The notes: generated by a model not told the origin, from the sequence alone. A DNA stretch of 15,629 bases from an uncultured Eubacteriales bacterium (GCA_958405585.1 CATYEP010000033.1:1-15629); one strand, 5' to 3'; counted from the stretch's first letter, positions 1 to 7,069 are shown. Program-made: numbers and translations.

Positions 1-17
1 CCCCACGCCTCTTTTAT

Positions 18-1127
18 TTACAGCCTGCTTTTAAAATCTTTATAGGAAAAGGAACGGATTTTTTCGGTGCTGCCGTCCGTTTTTTTCAGATAAATGGCGG
101 GCAACGGCATTCCGTTAAAGGTATTTGTTTTGACCATCGTATAGAGTGCCATATCTTCAAAAACAAGTTCGTCGCCTTCTTTCAAAGGCGTGTCAAAAGA
201 GTAATCGCCGATGATATCTCCGGCAAGACAGGTCGGGCCGCCCAGACGATAAGTGTAGGCTTTTTCGCCTGCTTTTCCGCTCCTTTGCAGGGGCGGACGG
301 TAGGGCATTTCGATCACGTCGGGCATATGGCATGCGGCGGAAGCGTCCAAAATGGCAATATCCGTCCCGTTTTTCATCGTTTCCAGTACGCGGGTATGCA
401 GAGTACCTGCGTTGAGTACCGCCGCTTCTCCCGGTTCAAGGTAGATCGCCGCGCCGTACTCTTTTTTTAAGTCGGTAACCATTCGGATAAGCCTTTCGAC
501 GTCGTAATCGGATCGCGTGATATGGTGACCGCCGCCTAAGTTCAGCCATTTCATTTTGTACAGATATTTTCCGAATTTGTCGCAAAAAGCGTGTACCGTT
601 GTTTCCAGATCGTCGCTGTTTTGTTCGCAGAGTGTATGGAAATGCAACCCGTCGAGAAGGGGAAGTATGCTCTCGTCAAAGTTTGCGAGCGTTGTTCCGA
701 GCCGCGATCCGGGTGCGCACGGATCATAGATCGCGTGCCCTTCCTGCGTGGAGCATTCGGGGTTGATCCGAAGCCCGACCGAAACGCCCGCCGCCTTGCA
801 AAGCGGCGCAAATTTTTTGACCTGCGACGGCGTATTGAATACGATATGGTCACAGATTTTGATGAGCTTTTGCACATCTTCTTTGCGGTATGCAGGGGAA
901 AAGACGTGTACTTCGCCGCCGAATTCCTCCCTGCCGAGCTTTGCTTCGTATAGTCCGCTCGCTGTGCTTCCCGAAAGGTATTCAGAAAATAAGGGATAGG
1001 TCTGGTAGATCGAATAGGCTTTTTGCGCGAGCAGAATTTTACAGCCCGCGCGTTCGGAAACTTCTTTCAGCAAAGAAAGATTTTCGATAAGTTTTTTCTC
1101 ATCGATCAGAAAATAAGGCGTTTTCAT
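18..1127 (-). CDS. nspC: Carboxynorspermidine/carboxyspermidine decarboxylase
   Basis: A PLP-dependent decarboxylase of the alanine-racemase (fold III) type that removes the carboxyl group from carboxyspermidine (or carboxynorspermidine), giving spermidine (or norspermidine). It is the last step of the aspartate-semialdehyde route. Seen in the 369-residue protein: N-terminal PLP lysine in LAQKAYS (K36), HFHTLCEQ at 162-169, the glycine-rich phosphate-binding LNLGGG at 195-200, EPGEA at 231-235, and the CLAGD motif at 300-304 that supplies the active-site cysteine and aspartate in this family. Length is normal for NspC. Its ATG overlaps the TGA of the upstream CASDH gene by one base (TGATG), so the two are probably translationally coupled. 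It is the last recognised gene of the speD operon. Only 17 bases follow its stop, so its terminator is not visible. Whether the product is spermidine or norspermidine cannot be told from sequence; putrescine-making neighbours favour spermidine. Confidence 0.93.
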   Translation of the reverse strand: MKTPYFLIDEKKLIENLSLLKEVSERAGCKILLAQKAYSIYQTYPLFSEYLSGSTASGLYEAKLGREEFGGEVHVFSPAYRKEDVQKLIKICDHIVFNTPSQVKKFAPLCKAAGVSVGLRINPECSTQEGHAIYDPCAPGSRLGTTLANFDESILPLLDGLHFHTLCEQNSDDLETTVHAFCDKFGKYLYKMKWLNLGGGHHITRSDYDVERLIRMVTDLKKEYGAAIYLEPGEAAVLNAGTLHTRVLETMKNGTDIAILDASAACHMPDVIEMPYRPPLQRSGKAGEKAYTYRLGGPTCLAGDIIGDYSFDTPLKEGDELVFEDMALYTMVKTNTFNGMPLPAIYLKKTDGSTEKIRSFSYKDFKSRL

Positions 1128-2329
1128 CAGTCAACGAGAACGGGGTTAAAATCTTCTTTCCAAGGCAGACCCCACTTGTTGAGTGCGTCCATAAACGGAT
1201 CCGGATCGAACTCCTCGATGTTGTAAACGCCGGGCTTGTTCCATGTGCCGTTCATGACGAGCATGGCGCCGATCATGGCAGGAACTCCCGTGGTATAGGA
1301 GATCGCCTGCGAACCTACTTCTTTGTAGCATTCCTGATGATCGCAGACGTTGTAGAGATAATACGTTTTCTCTTTTCCGTCTTTTTTGCCGCGGAAAATG
1401 CAGCCGATGTTTGTTTTGCCCTTTGTACGCGGCCCCAAAGAGGCAGGATCGGGCAGAACAGCTTTCAGAAACTGTAAAGGTACGATCTCTTTTCCTTCGT
1501 AGAGGATCGGTTTGATGGAAGTCATGCCGACGTCTTCCAGACATTTCAGGTGCGTGAGATAACTCTGTCCGAAAGTCATGAAAAAGCGGATGCGTTTGAT
1601 TCCGGGAATATTGAGTGCAAGGCTTTCGAGTTCTTCGTGGTGCAGAAGATACATGTCTTTCATGCCGACGCCTTCAAAATTATATTCGCGCTTGATCTCC
1701 ATGGGCTTTGTTTCTACCCAGTGTCCGTTTTCCCAATAGGATCCGTTGGCAGAAACTTCGCGGATATTGATCTCAGGATTGAAATTTGTCGCAAACGGGT
1801 ATCCGTGATCGCCGCCGTTGCAATCGAGAATATCAATGTAATTGATCTCGTCGAAATGATGTTTGAGCGCATAGGCTGAAAATACCCCCGTCACGCCGGG
1901 GTCGAAACCGCTTCCCAAAAGTGCGCAAATACCCGCTTCTTTGAATTTTTCGCGGTACGCCCACTGCCATTTGTATTCGAATTTCGCCGTGTCTTCCGGT
2001 TCATAGTTTGCCGTATCTACATAGTGCACCTTTGTTTTCAGGCAGGCGTCCATGATTTTAAGATCCTGGTAGGGCAGTGCGAGGTTCAATACCACGTCGG
2101 GGCGGAATTTTTCGATGAGAGTGACAAGTTCATCGACATTGTCCGCGTTGACCTGTGCGGTCTGGATCTTTGTTTTGGTCGTGCCTTGCAGCTTGTCTTT
2201 GAGTGCGTCGCACTTGGATTTCGTGCGGCTTGCGATCATGATCTCGTCAAACGCTGCGCTGTTCTGGCAGCATTTGTGGATGGCGACGGATGCAACGCCG
2301 CCGCAGCCGATAATAAGAGCTTTTCCCAT
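1127..2329 (-). CDS. Carboxynorspermidine/carboxyspermidine synthase (saccharopine dehydrogenase family)
   Basis: NAD(P)H-dependent reductive condensation of L-aspartate-beta-semialdehyde with a diamine (putrescine gives carboxyspermidine; 1,3-diaminopropane gives carboxynorspermidine). The 400-residue protein has an N-terminal Rossmann dinucleotide site GCGGVA at residues 8-13 and the length and layout of the LYS1-like CASDH subgroup, rather than a lysine-pathway saccharopine dehydrogenase. The one-base overlap with nspC downstream is the usual gene pair of this pathway and the best evidence for function. The start ATG follows AGAGG with a 9-base spacer. A 210-base gap separates it from speB upstream, the largest gap inside this operon. 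General saccharopine dehydrogenase activity is the alternative, but the neighbour makes it unlikely. Confidence 0.92.
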   Translation of the reverse strand: MGKALIIGCGGVASVAIHKCCQNSAAFDEIMIASRTKSKCDALKDKLQGTTKTKIQTAQVNADNVDELVTLIEKFRPDVVLNLALPYQDLKIMDACLKTKVHYVDTANYEPEDTAKFEYKWQWAYREKFKEAGICALLGSGFDPGVTGVFSAYALKHHFDEINYIDILDCNGGDHGYPFATNFNPEINIREVSANGSYWENGHWVETKPMEIKREYNFEGVGMKDMYLLHHEELESLALNIPGIKRIRFFMTFGQSYLTHLKCLEDVGMTSIKPILYEGKEIVPLQFLKAVLPDPASLGPRTKGKTNIGCIFRGKKDGKEKTYYLYNVCDHQECYKEVGSQAISYTTGVPAMIGAMLVMNGTWNKPGVYNIEEFDPDPFMDALNKWGLPWKEDFNPVLVD

Positions 2330-2390
2330 AATTCAATACCTCTTTAAAAGTGTTCTTTCGTTCTCGCGCCCTAATCGCACGCTGGTTTTT

Positions 2391-2408
2391 ATGCGCTTAA
2401 AAGCGCAT
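2391..2408. repeat. Perfect palindromic hairpin in the speB-CASDH gap
   Basis: The 210 bases between speB and CASDH (2330-2539) contain no gene. The clearest element is a perfect inverted repeat, ATGCGCTT/AAGCGCAT, with a 2-base centre. On the operon (minus) strand it is followed by A residues, not T, so it is not an intrinsic terminator. I saw no convincing -35/-10 pair in the gap. It may be an mRNA stability or processing element, or a protein-binding palindrome. Confidence 0.45.
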
Positions 2409-2539
2409 ATTGAAAATTAATTGTCGATTGAAATATTTTTTCGCGTTCCGGTCAGCTTTCAAATACTTACTTCGGAAAGGGGAAATCCGGATTGACTTGT
2501 GTCGTTCAGGAAATCTTAGATAATAAAAAGTGTTGTGTT

Positions 2540-3406
2540 TCAGCCTTCATTCCGCGCCGAGAGTGCAATGAGCATTTCGCGGACGATCTTGCAGGCAACC
2601 GCCGTGGAGGCGCCGCTCTGGTCGTAATGCGGGGAGAGTTCGTTGACGTCTGCTGCCACCACGTCGAGAGCAGAGCAGGCTCTGGTCAGAGCGTTGCGGA
2701 GCGCGTCGAATGTTACGCCGCCCGGTTCGGGTGTTCCCGTGCCTGGAAATACGGAAGGATCCATCACGTCCAGATCGACCGTAAGATATACGGGTTTTCC
2801 CTGCAGGGAACTGAGCGTGTTTTCCAGTCCGTCCAGATCGAATTTATGTGTAAAGACGTGTTCTTTGCCCCAGACAAATTCCGATTTGTCTCCCGAACGG
2901 ATACCGTATTGAAATATTTTATGATCGCCGACAAGCTCGTGACAGCGCCGCAGAACGCAGGCATGAGACAGGCGCGCTCCGAGATAATCATCGCGAAGAT
3001 CCGCGTGTGCGTCGAAATGCAGAATGTGCAGATCGGGGTACTTTTTGACCGCCGCCCGTACGCTTCCGAGCGTTACGAGATGTTCTCCGCCGATCAGAAA
3101 GGGGAGTTTCCCGTCCGTCAGAATGGTTTTCGATCGCTTTTCGATGTCCGCAAGCGCCGCTTTCGTATCGCCGAAACAAAGTTCGAGATCGCCGCTGTCA
3201 AAAACGGAAAATTCCGAAAGTTCTCTGTCCTGATAGGGAGAATACAATTCCAGTCCGTACGATTCGCGGCGGATCGCCGCACTTGCAAACCGTGTTCCTG
3301 GACGGAAAGAAGTGGTGGAATCGAAGGGCGCGCCGAACAGTACGATCTTTGCGTCTTTGTAATCGGCGTCGCATCCCATGAATGTTTCAACGTTCTTTTT
3401 CAACAT
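2540..3406 (-). CDS. speB: Agmatinase (arginase/ureohydrolase family)
   Basis: Binuclear manganese ureohydrolase that splits agmatine into putrescine and urea. In the 288-residue protein the metal ligands are all visible: GGEHL (H109), FDAHADLRD (D132, H134, D136) and DLDVMDP (D211, D213), followed by the family motif PGTGTPEPGG at 221-230. The frame is open to an ATG at 3427, but the ATG at 3406 has AGGAG ten bases upstream and gives the family's usual length, so I chose it. With this start the gene overlaps the end of speE by 20 bases, implying translational coupling. Downstream of SpeA, its most likely substrate is agmatine. Action on N1-aminopropylagmatine, as in Thermus-type pathways, is possible and cannot be excluded from sequence. 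Confidence 0.93.
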   Translation of the reverse strand: MLKKNVETFMGCDADYKDAKIVLFGAPFDSTTSFRPGTRFASAAIRRESYGLELYSPYQDRELSEFSVFDSGDLELCFGDTKAALADIEKRSKTILTDGKLPFLIGGEHLVTLGSVRAAVKKYPDLHILHFDAHADLRDDYLGARLSHACVLRRCHELVGDHKIFQYGIRSGDKSEFVWGKEHVFTHKFDLDGLENTLSSLQGKPVYLTVDLDVMDPSVFPGTGTPEPGGVTFDALRNALTRACSALDVVAADVNELSPHYDQSGASTAVACKIVREMLIALSARNEG

Positions 3407-4247
3407 TTTCAAGCATCTCCTCGACATAAGCGGGCAGATAAAAAGCTCCGCGGTGCAATGTCGTCGTATAATATTTGCATTTTAAGTTGCGGGCGTTCCA
3501 GCGCGCCTCGTCCAGATCGCGCAGCGGGTGGTATTTTTTCGTGGAAAACCCGAAAAGCCAATGCCCCGACGGATAGGTCGGAATGTGTGCCTGGTAAATG
3601 CGCGAAAAGGGGAAGGATTCTATGATCCGCTTGTGCGCGCGCTGCATGGCGAGCGCATCCTGTTCATAAAACGGGCTTTCGTGCTGGTTGACCATGATCC
3701 CGTCGTCGTGCAGGGCTTTGAAACAATTTCCGTAAAATTCGCGGGAAAAGAGTCCTTCGCCCGGACCGAACGGATCGGTAGAGTCCACAATGATCAGATC
3801 GTATTCATCCTTTTTGCGGCGGATGAATTTCAGTCCGTCCTGTATGTATATATTCACGCGCGGATCTCCAATTTTACAGGAAGTAAACGGCAGGTATTCT
3901 TTGCTCGCTTCAATGACTTCTTCGTCGATCTCGACAAGATCGATGCGTTCGATCTCGGGATAACGTGTCAGCTCGCGGATCACACCGCCGTCGCCCGCCC
4001 CGATGACAAGCACGTCTTTTACGTGCGGATGCACCGCCATCGGTACGTGCGTGATCATCTCATGGTAGATAAATTCGTCTTTTTCGGTGAGCATGAGATA
4101 TCCGTCCAGAACAAGTATGCGTCCGAAAGCGGGCGTATCGAATATATCGATGCGCTGGAAATCACTTGTCGCACTGTAAACCTGCTTGTCCACGCGGATA
4201 CTCAGCTTTACGTCCTTGGTATGTTTTTCGGAAAACCAAAAATCCAT
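3387..4247 (-). CDS. speE: Spermidine synthase (polyamine aminopropyltransferase)
   Basis: Transfers the aminopropyl group of decarboxylated AdoMet (made by SpeD) to putrescine, giving spermidine and methylthioadenosine. The 286-residue protein has the N-terminal beta domain and the gate region DGYLMLTEKDEFIYHE (48-63), the nucleotide-binding GAGDGG at 83-88, the catalytic DSTDP at 155-159 followed by FGPGEGLF, and PTYPSGHW at 223-230, all hallmarks of SpeE. Start: AAGGAG lies about 9 bases before the ATG. It is 73 bases downstream of speA and overlaps speB. Agmatine as acceptor is a possible alternative that sequence alone does not settle. Confidence 0.95.
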   Translation of the reverse strand: MDFWFSEKHTKDVKLSIRVDKQVYSATSDFQRIDIFDTPAFGRILVLDGYLMLTEKDEFIYHEMITHVPMAVHPHVKDVLVIGAGDGGVIRELTRYPEIERIDLVEIDEEVIEASKEYLPFTSCKIGDPRVNIYIQDGLKFIRRKKDEYDLIIVDSTDPFGPGEGLFSREFYGNCFKALHDDGIMVNQHESPFYEQDALAMQRAHKRIIESFPFSRIYQAHIPTYPSGHWLFGFSTKKYHPLRDLDEARWNARNLKCKYYTTTLHRGAFYLPAYVEEMLENVEKER

Positions 4248-4320
4248 TTTTTTTATGGCTCCTTTTTAAAAGGTTTGGTTCAAAAATAATTGGTACGTAT
4301 CTTTGTTTTTATGGCAAAAC

Positions 4321-5772
4321 TTATTCGATCAGTACGTTCAGTCGTTCGATTTTCGCGTTTTCGGGGCCTGTAAGCTGACAGCCCTTTTCTTTTGCGTAAC
4401 GGATGTATTCAAGAATTTTGCCCGTTACACGTTCGCCCGGAGCCAGGATAGGGATCCCGGGAGGATAGCACATCACAAATTCGCTGCAGACGCGCCCCGC
4501 CGTTTCTTCGATGGGCAGAGATTCTTTTGCCGCATAGAAAGCGTACTGCGGCGTTACGGCAACGTCGGGAGCAATATATTCGTTCTCCATCATGCCTGTA
4601 CGGTCTTTGGCATATCGTCTGCCGATCTCGCTGAGCGCGGATACAAGCCGTTCCACGTCGCGGCGCCTGTCGCCGATCGAGAGATAGGCGAGAATATTGC
4701 CCAGATCTCCGAATTCGATCTGAATATCGTATTCGTCGCGCAGAATATCGTAAACTTCGATGCCTGCAAGACCTATGTCAAGTGTATGTACCGAAAGTTT
4801 GGTCTGATCAAAATCAAAAACGCTGTCGCCGTTGATCAGTTCTTTGGAAAAAGCATACCAGCCGCCCAGATCATTGATCTCTTCGCGCGCATAATCGGCG
4901 AGGTCGCATACGCCGTTGAACGCTTCTTTTCCGCGCAGGGCAAGATTGCGGCGCGAGATGTCCAGACTGGACAAGAGAAGGTAGCTCGCACTGGTCGTCT
5001 GCGTAAGGTTGATGATCTGCCGCACGTGGTCGGCATTGACCCGCGGCCCCGTAAGCAGCAGGGAACTCTGCGTCAAACTACCGCCCGATTTGTGCATGGA
5101 TACCGCCGCCATGTCCGCACCCGCCGCCATGGCGGAAACAGGCAGGTTTTCTCCGAAATAAAAGTGTGTACCGTGCGCTTCGTCTGCAAGCGCAAGCATA
5201 TTGTTTTTATGCGCAAGTTCCACGATCGAGCGCAGATCCGAACAGATCCCGTAATAGGTAGGATTGTTGACGAGAATGGCTTTCGCATCGGGGTTATTTT
5301 CGATGGTAATCTTTAATTGCGCAAGGCTCATTCCGAGAGGAATGCCGAGCTTGTCGTCACATTCGGGGTTGACGTATACGGGGATCGCGCCGCAAAGCAC
5401 GAGCGCACCCATTACGCTTCTGTGTACATTGCGGGGCAGGATAATTTTTTGTCCCGCCTGCACGGCAGACATGACCATGCTCTGCACGGCGGACGTCGTG
5501 CCGCCCACCATCAGAAAAGCGTTTGCAGCACCGAAAGCGTCGGCGGCAAGTTTTTCCGCGTCTCGGATGACGGAAACGGGATGACACAGATTGTCCAGAG
5601 GCTTCATGGAGTTCACGTCCATGCTTACGCATTTTTCTCCCAAAAGGCGCGCAAGCTCGGGGTTTCCCCGCCCGCGCTTATGACCGGGGACGTCGAACGG
5701 TACCACCCGCATTTTTCCGAATCGGTCGAGCGCTTCGTAGATAGGCGCTCTCTGTTGTGCTTCAAGATCCAT
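4321..5772 (-). CDS. speA: Arginine decarboxylase (Orn/Lys/Arg decarboxylase, aspartate-aminotransferase fold)
   Basis: PLP enzyme that decarboxylates arginine to agmatine, the first step of putrescine synthesis here. The 483-residue protein closely follows the Bacillus SpeA type: DVPGHK at 27-32, DEAHGTHF at 197-204, and the PLP lysine K228 in SMHKSGGSLTQSS. It lacks the N-terminal regulatory wing of the large E. coli inducible decarboxylases, as expected for this group. Specificity (arginine versus lysine or ornithine) is not certain from motifs, but an agmatinase gene in the same operon supports arginine. The ATG has AAGGAG five bases upstream. Cytoplasmic; 130 bases downstream of speD. 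Confidence 0.92.
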   Translation of the reverse strand: MDLEAQQRAPIYEALDRFGKMRVVPFDVPGHKRGRGNPELARLLGEKCVSMDVNSMKPLDNLCHPVSVIRDAEKLAADAFGAANAFLMVGGTTSAVQSMVMSAVQAGQKIILPRNVHRSVMGALVLCGAIPVYVNPECDDKLGIPLGMSLAQLKITIENNPDAKAILVNNPTYYGICSDLRSIVELAHKNNMLALADEAHGTHFYFGENLPVSAMAAGADMAAVSMHKSGGSLTQSSLLLTGPRVNADHVRQIINLTQTTSASYLLLSSLDISRRNLALRGKEAFNGVCDLADYAREEINDLGGWYAFSKELINGDSVFDFDQTKLSVHTLDIGLAGIEVYDILRDEYDIQIEFGDLGNILAYLSIGDRRRDVERLVSALSEIGRRYAKDRTGMMENEYIAPDVAVTPQYAFYAAKESLPIEETAGRVCSEFVMCYPPGIPILAPGERVTGKILEYIRYAKEKGCQLTGPENAKIERLNVLIE

Positions 5773-5861
5773 AGAGACTCCTTATTGCTTTCGTGCGTTC
5801 CGCAATCCGAAACGTGCGCGGCAATCCTTTGCGGTATCGCCGTCGGTAAAGGCTTTTCGTC

Positions 5862-5884
5862 ACAGCAGGCCTTTTGCCTGCTGT
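5862..5884 (-). repeat. Hairpin in the speD-speA spacer
   Basis: Perfect 9-bp inverted repeat, ACAGCAGGC with a 5-base loop and GCCTGCTGT, in the 131-base gap between speD and speA. On the operon strand no T-tract follows, so it is unlikely to terminate. It could be an RNA-processing or 3'-end-stabilising structure that sets different levels of SpeD and the downstream enzymes. The rest of the gap shows only the speA ribosome binding site. Confidence 0.5.
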
Positions 5885-5903
5885 CTGTAAATAGAGGCCT
5901 TTC

Positions 5904-6662
5904 TCAGTAAATGTTTCTTCCGTTGAAGATCTCGATCATTTCTTTTCGCAGACTGTCGAGGATCTCTTGTTTTCTGGCAGGGGGAAGTTCTTCCGCGTTC
6001 TGGTTAAACAGATAGTTTTTCAGATCAATTTCCCGCAACAGCATTTTTGTGTGGAATATGTTTGCGGAATAGACGTTCACGTCGATCGCGTCGTATTTTT
6101 TAAGGGTCGGCTGAGAAATAAAATTCTGAATGGAGTTGATCTTCAGGTCGTTGAAAATTTTTCGTCCGTCCATGCTCCGCGTAAAGCCGCGCACACGGTA
6201 ATCCATGGTGATAATGTCCGAATCAAAAGAGCCGATCAGATAATCGAGCGTGGAAAGGGGAGTGATCGTGCCGCAGGTCGCTACGTCGATGTCGACGCGG
6301 AAGGTTGCCAGCGACGTTTCGGGGTGATATTCGGGATAGGTGTGAACCGTAACATGGCTCTTGTCCAGATGCGCCACCTGCGTTTTGCCCTCGACGGGGA
6401 TCATCGCAAGGTCGGAAATGAGCAGGGTAACGGAAGCTCCCTGCGGATCGTAATCCTGCCCTGAAATATTCAAAACTTTCGCGCCGATCATGGAGGTCAG
6501 ATTGGTCAGGATCTCCGTCAGACGCTTAGAGTTGTACTGATGGTCGATATACGATATGTATTCTTTCTTTTCCTGCGGCGTTTTCGCATAACAGATATCG
6601 TAGATATTGAAGCTGAGCGACTTCGTAAGATTATTGAATCCATACAGTTTAAGCTTTTTCAT
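5904..6662 (-). CDS. speD: S-adenosylmethionine decarboxylase proenzyme (E. coli type, class 1A)
   Basis: Pyruvoyl enzyme that makes decarboxylated AdoMet, the aminopropyl donor for SpeE. The protein is strongly similar to E. coli SpeD from the first residues (MKKLKL.GFNNLTKSLSF). The self-cleavage site is LDKSHVTVHTYPE: cleavage between K101 and S102 would turn the serine into the pyruvoyl group. C130 in the ATCGTITP segment matches the conserved active-site cysteine. At 252 residues it lacks a loop of about ten residues found in E. coli before the cleavage site. The frame stays open further upstream to 6707, but that extension would run through the terminator stem, so I chose the ATG at 6662; its ribosome binding site (GGACGG) is weak. 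First structural gene of the operon, directly behind an attenuator-like leader. Confidence 0.96.
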   Translation of the reverse strand: MKKLKLYGFNNLTKSLSFNIYDICYAKTPQEKKEYISYIDHQYNSKRLTEILTNLTSMIGAKVLNISGQDYDPQGASVTLLISDLAMIPVEGKTQVAHLDKSHVTVHTYPEYHPETSLATFRVDIDVATCGTITPLSTLDYLIGSFDSDIITMDYRVRGFTRSMDGRKIFNDLKINSIQNFISQPTLKKYDAIDVNVYSANIFHTKMLLREIDLKNYLFNQNAEELPPARKQEILDSLRKEMIEIFNGRNIY

Positions 6663-6689
6663 AGCAGTACCGTCCGTAAAAAATGGCAT

Positions 6690-6720
6690 AAAAAAAGGAT
6701 AAAGCAAACCGCTTTATCCT
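6690..6720 (-). terminator. Intrinsic terminator (attenuator) immediately upstream of speD
   Basis: Perfect 10-bp stem AGGATAAAGC / GCTTTATCCT with a 5-base loop, followed by a run of seven T on the operon strand. It lies between the promoter and the first gene, about 27 bases before the speD ATG, with no other gene upstream to terminate. That placement fits conditional attenuation. Confidence 0.88.
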
Positions 6721-6730
6721 GTAAATGTCG

Positions 6731-6772
6731 TTATACACCCGTTCCTCTCAGGACATACAGAAAGTGTCCCAT
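6731..6772 (-). CDS. Possible 13-codon leader peptide before the attenuator
   Basis: ATG at 6772 opens a 13-residue reading frame (MGHFLYVLRGTGV) whose stop ends 11 bases before the terminator stem. A ribosome held at this stop would cover the first bases of the 5' arm, the geometry used by stalling leader peptides. No clear Shine-Dalgarno precedes it and coding cannot be shown from one sequence. An aptamer-only mechanism is equally possible. Confidence 0.15.
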   Translation of the reverse strand: MGHFLYVLRGTGV

Positions 6773-7001
6773 AGCAAATACGTATGCGCTTATTGACCGT
6801 TTCACAAGTTTTGTGCGGATCGCACCGGTTATAAAGTAACCAACTTATAAAATTTGAGCTTTTAACTCAATCAATAAGGCGGCAAAGCCGCCGATCGGCA
6901 TTCGACCCGGCTGTCCGTATGGCCTCAACCCGTTCGGGTGGTCGGTATTTGCATGTGACTTCTATCCGGTATTCCTTCAACGAAAATCCATTGCATTTTG
7001 A

Positions 7002-7030
7002 ATTATAAGGAATTTTCACCGTTCTGTCAA
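7002..7030 (-). promoter_or_regulatory. Consensus sigma-A promoter of the speD-nspC operon
   Basis: On the minus strand TTGACA (7030-7025), a 17-base spacer, and TATAAT (7007-7002): both hexamers match the consensus exactly. Predicted start of transcription near 6995. A promoter this strong in front of a terminator suggests control after initiation rather than by a weak promoter. Confidence 0.9.
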
Positions 7031-7069
7031 ATATTCAGAAGCCATTTTTCGGGAAAATTTGCAGCACGG

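Larger units (their letters stand above)
6663..6995 (-). promoter_or_regulatory. Structured 5' leader of the speD operon, riboswitch/attenuator candidate
   Basis: About 330 nt of RNA lie between the predicted transcription start (about 6995) and speD. By eye it folds, in RNA order, into: a three-way junction (6944-6903) closed by CGACC/GGTCG with hairpin ACCC-GAAC-GGGT and stem-loop GGC/GCC whose loop contains ACGGAC; a GC hairpin GGCGGC-TTT-GCCGCC (6892-6878); a hairpin TTGAG/CTCAA (6870-6854); a second three-way junction (6846-6806) closed by AAGTT/AACTT, holding hairpins GGTTA/TAACC (6841-6827) and GTGCG/CGCAC (6825-6813); a hairpin GGACA/TGTCC; and the terminator at 6720-6690. CTTTATAACC (6836-6827) can pair with GGATAAAG (6719-6712) of the terminator stem, with a 2-base bulge, giving a possible antiterminator. 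No signature of SAM, TPP, cobalamin or other familiar aptamers was recognised. Ligand unknown; a polyamine, AdoMet or arginine-derived signal is inference from the genes. Confidence 0.7.

Noticed and set aside
2492..3625. Plus-strand open frame of 377 codons
   Set aside because: It lies antisense to speB and speE, whose motifs and overlap arrangement are unambiguous; its translation is arginine- and cysteine-rich without family motifs. It is a codon-bias shadow.
4303..5316. Plus-strand open frame of 337 codons
   Set aside because: Antisense to speA, which has a complete PLP-decarboxylase signature. No ribosome binding site and no recognisable domain.
6722..6772. CTGAGA in the speD leader as a TPP riboswitch hint
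   Set aside because: Only this short match is present; the remaining conserved TPP elements are absent and the downstream genes are unrelated to thiamine.
6925..6996. 23-codon open frame at the very start of the speD leader
   Set aside because: Its ATG coincides with the predicted transcription start and it runs into the first junction; no ribosome binding site and nothing to support translation.
6903..6996. Two AYGGAY-like sequences (ATGGAT near 6992, ACGGAC near 6915), recalling the TwoAYGGAY RNA motif
   Set aside because: The hexamers are short and the first does not sit cleanly in a hairpin loop; not enough to assign a family without a covariance-model search.
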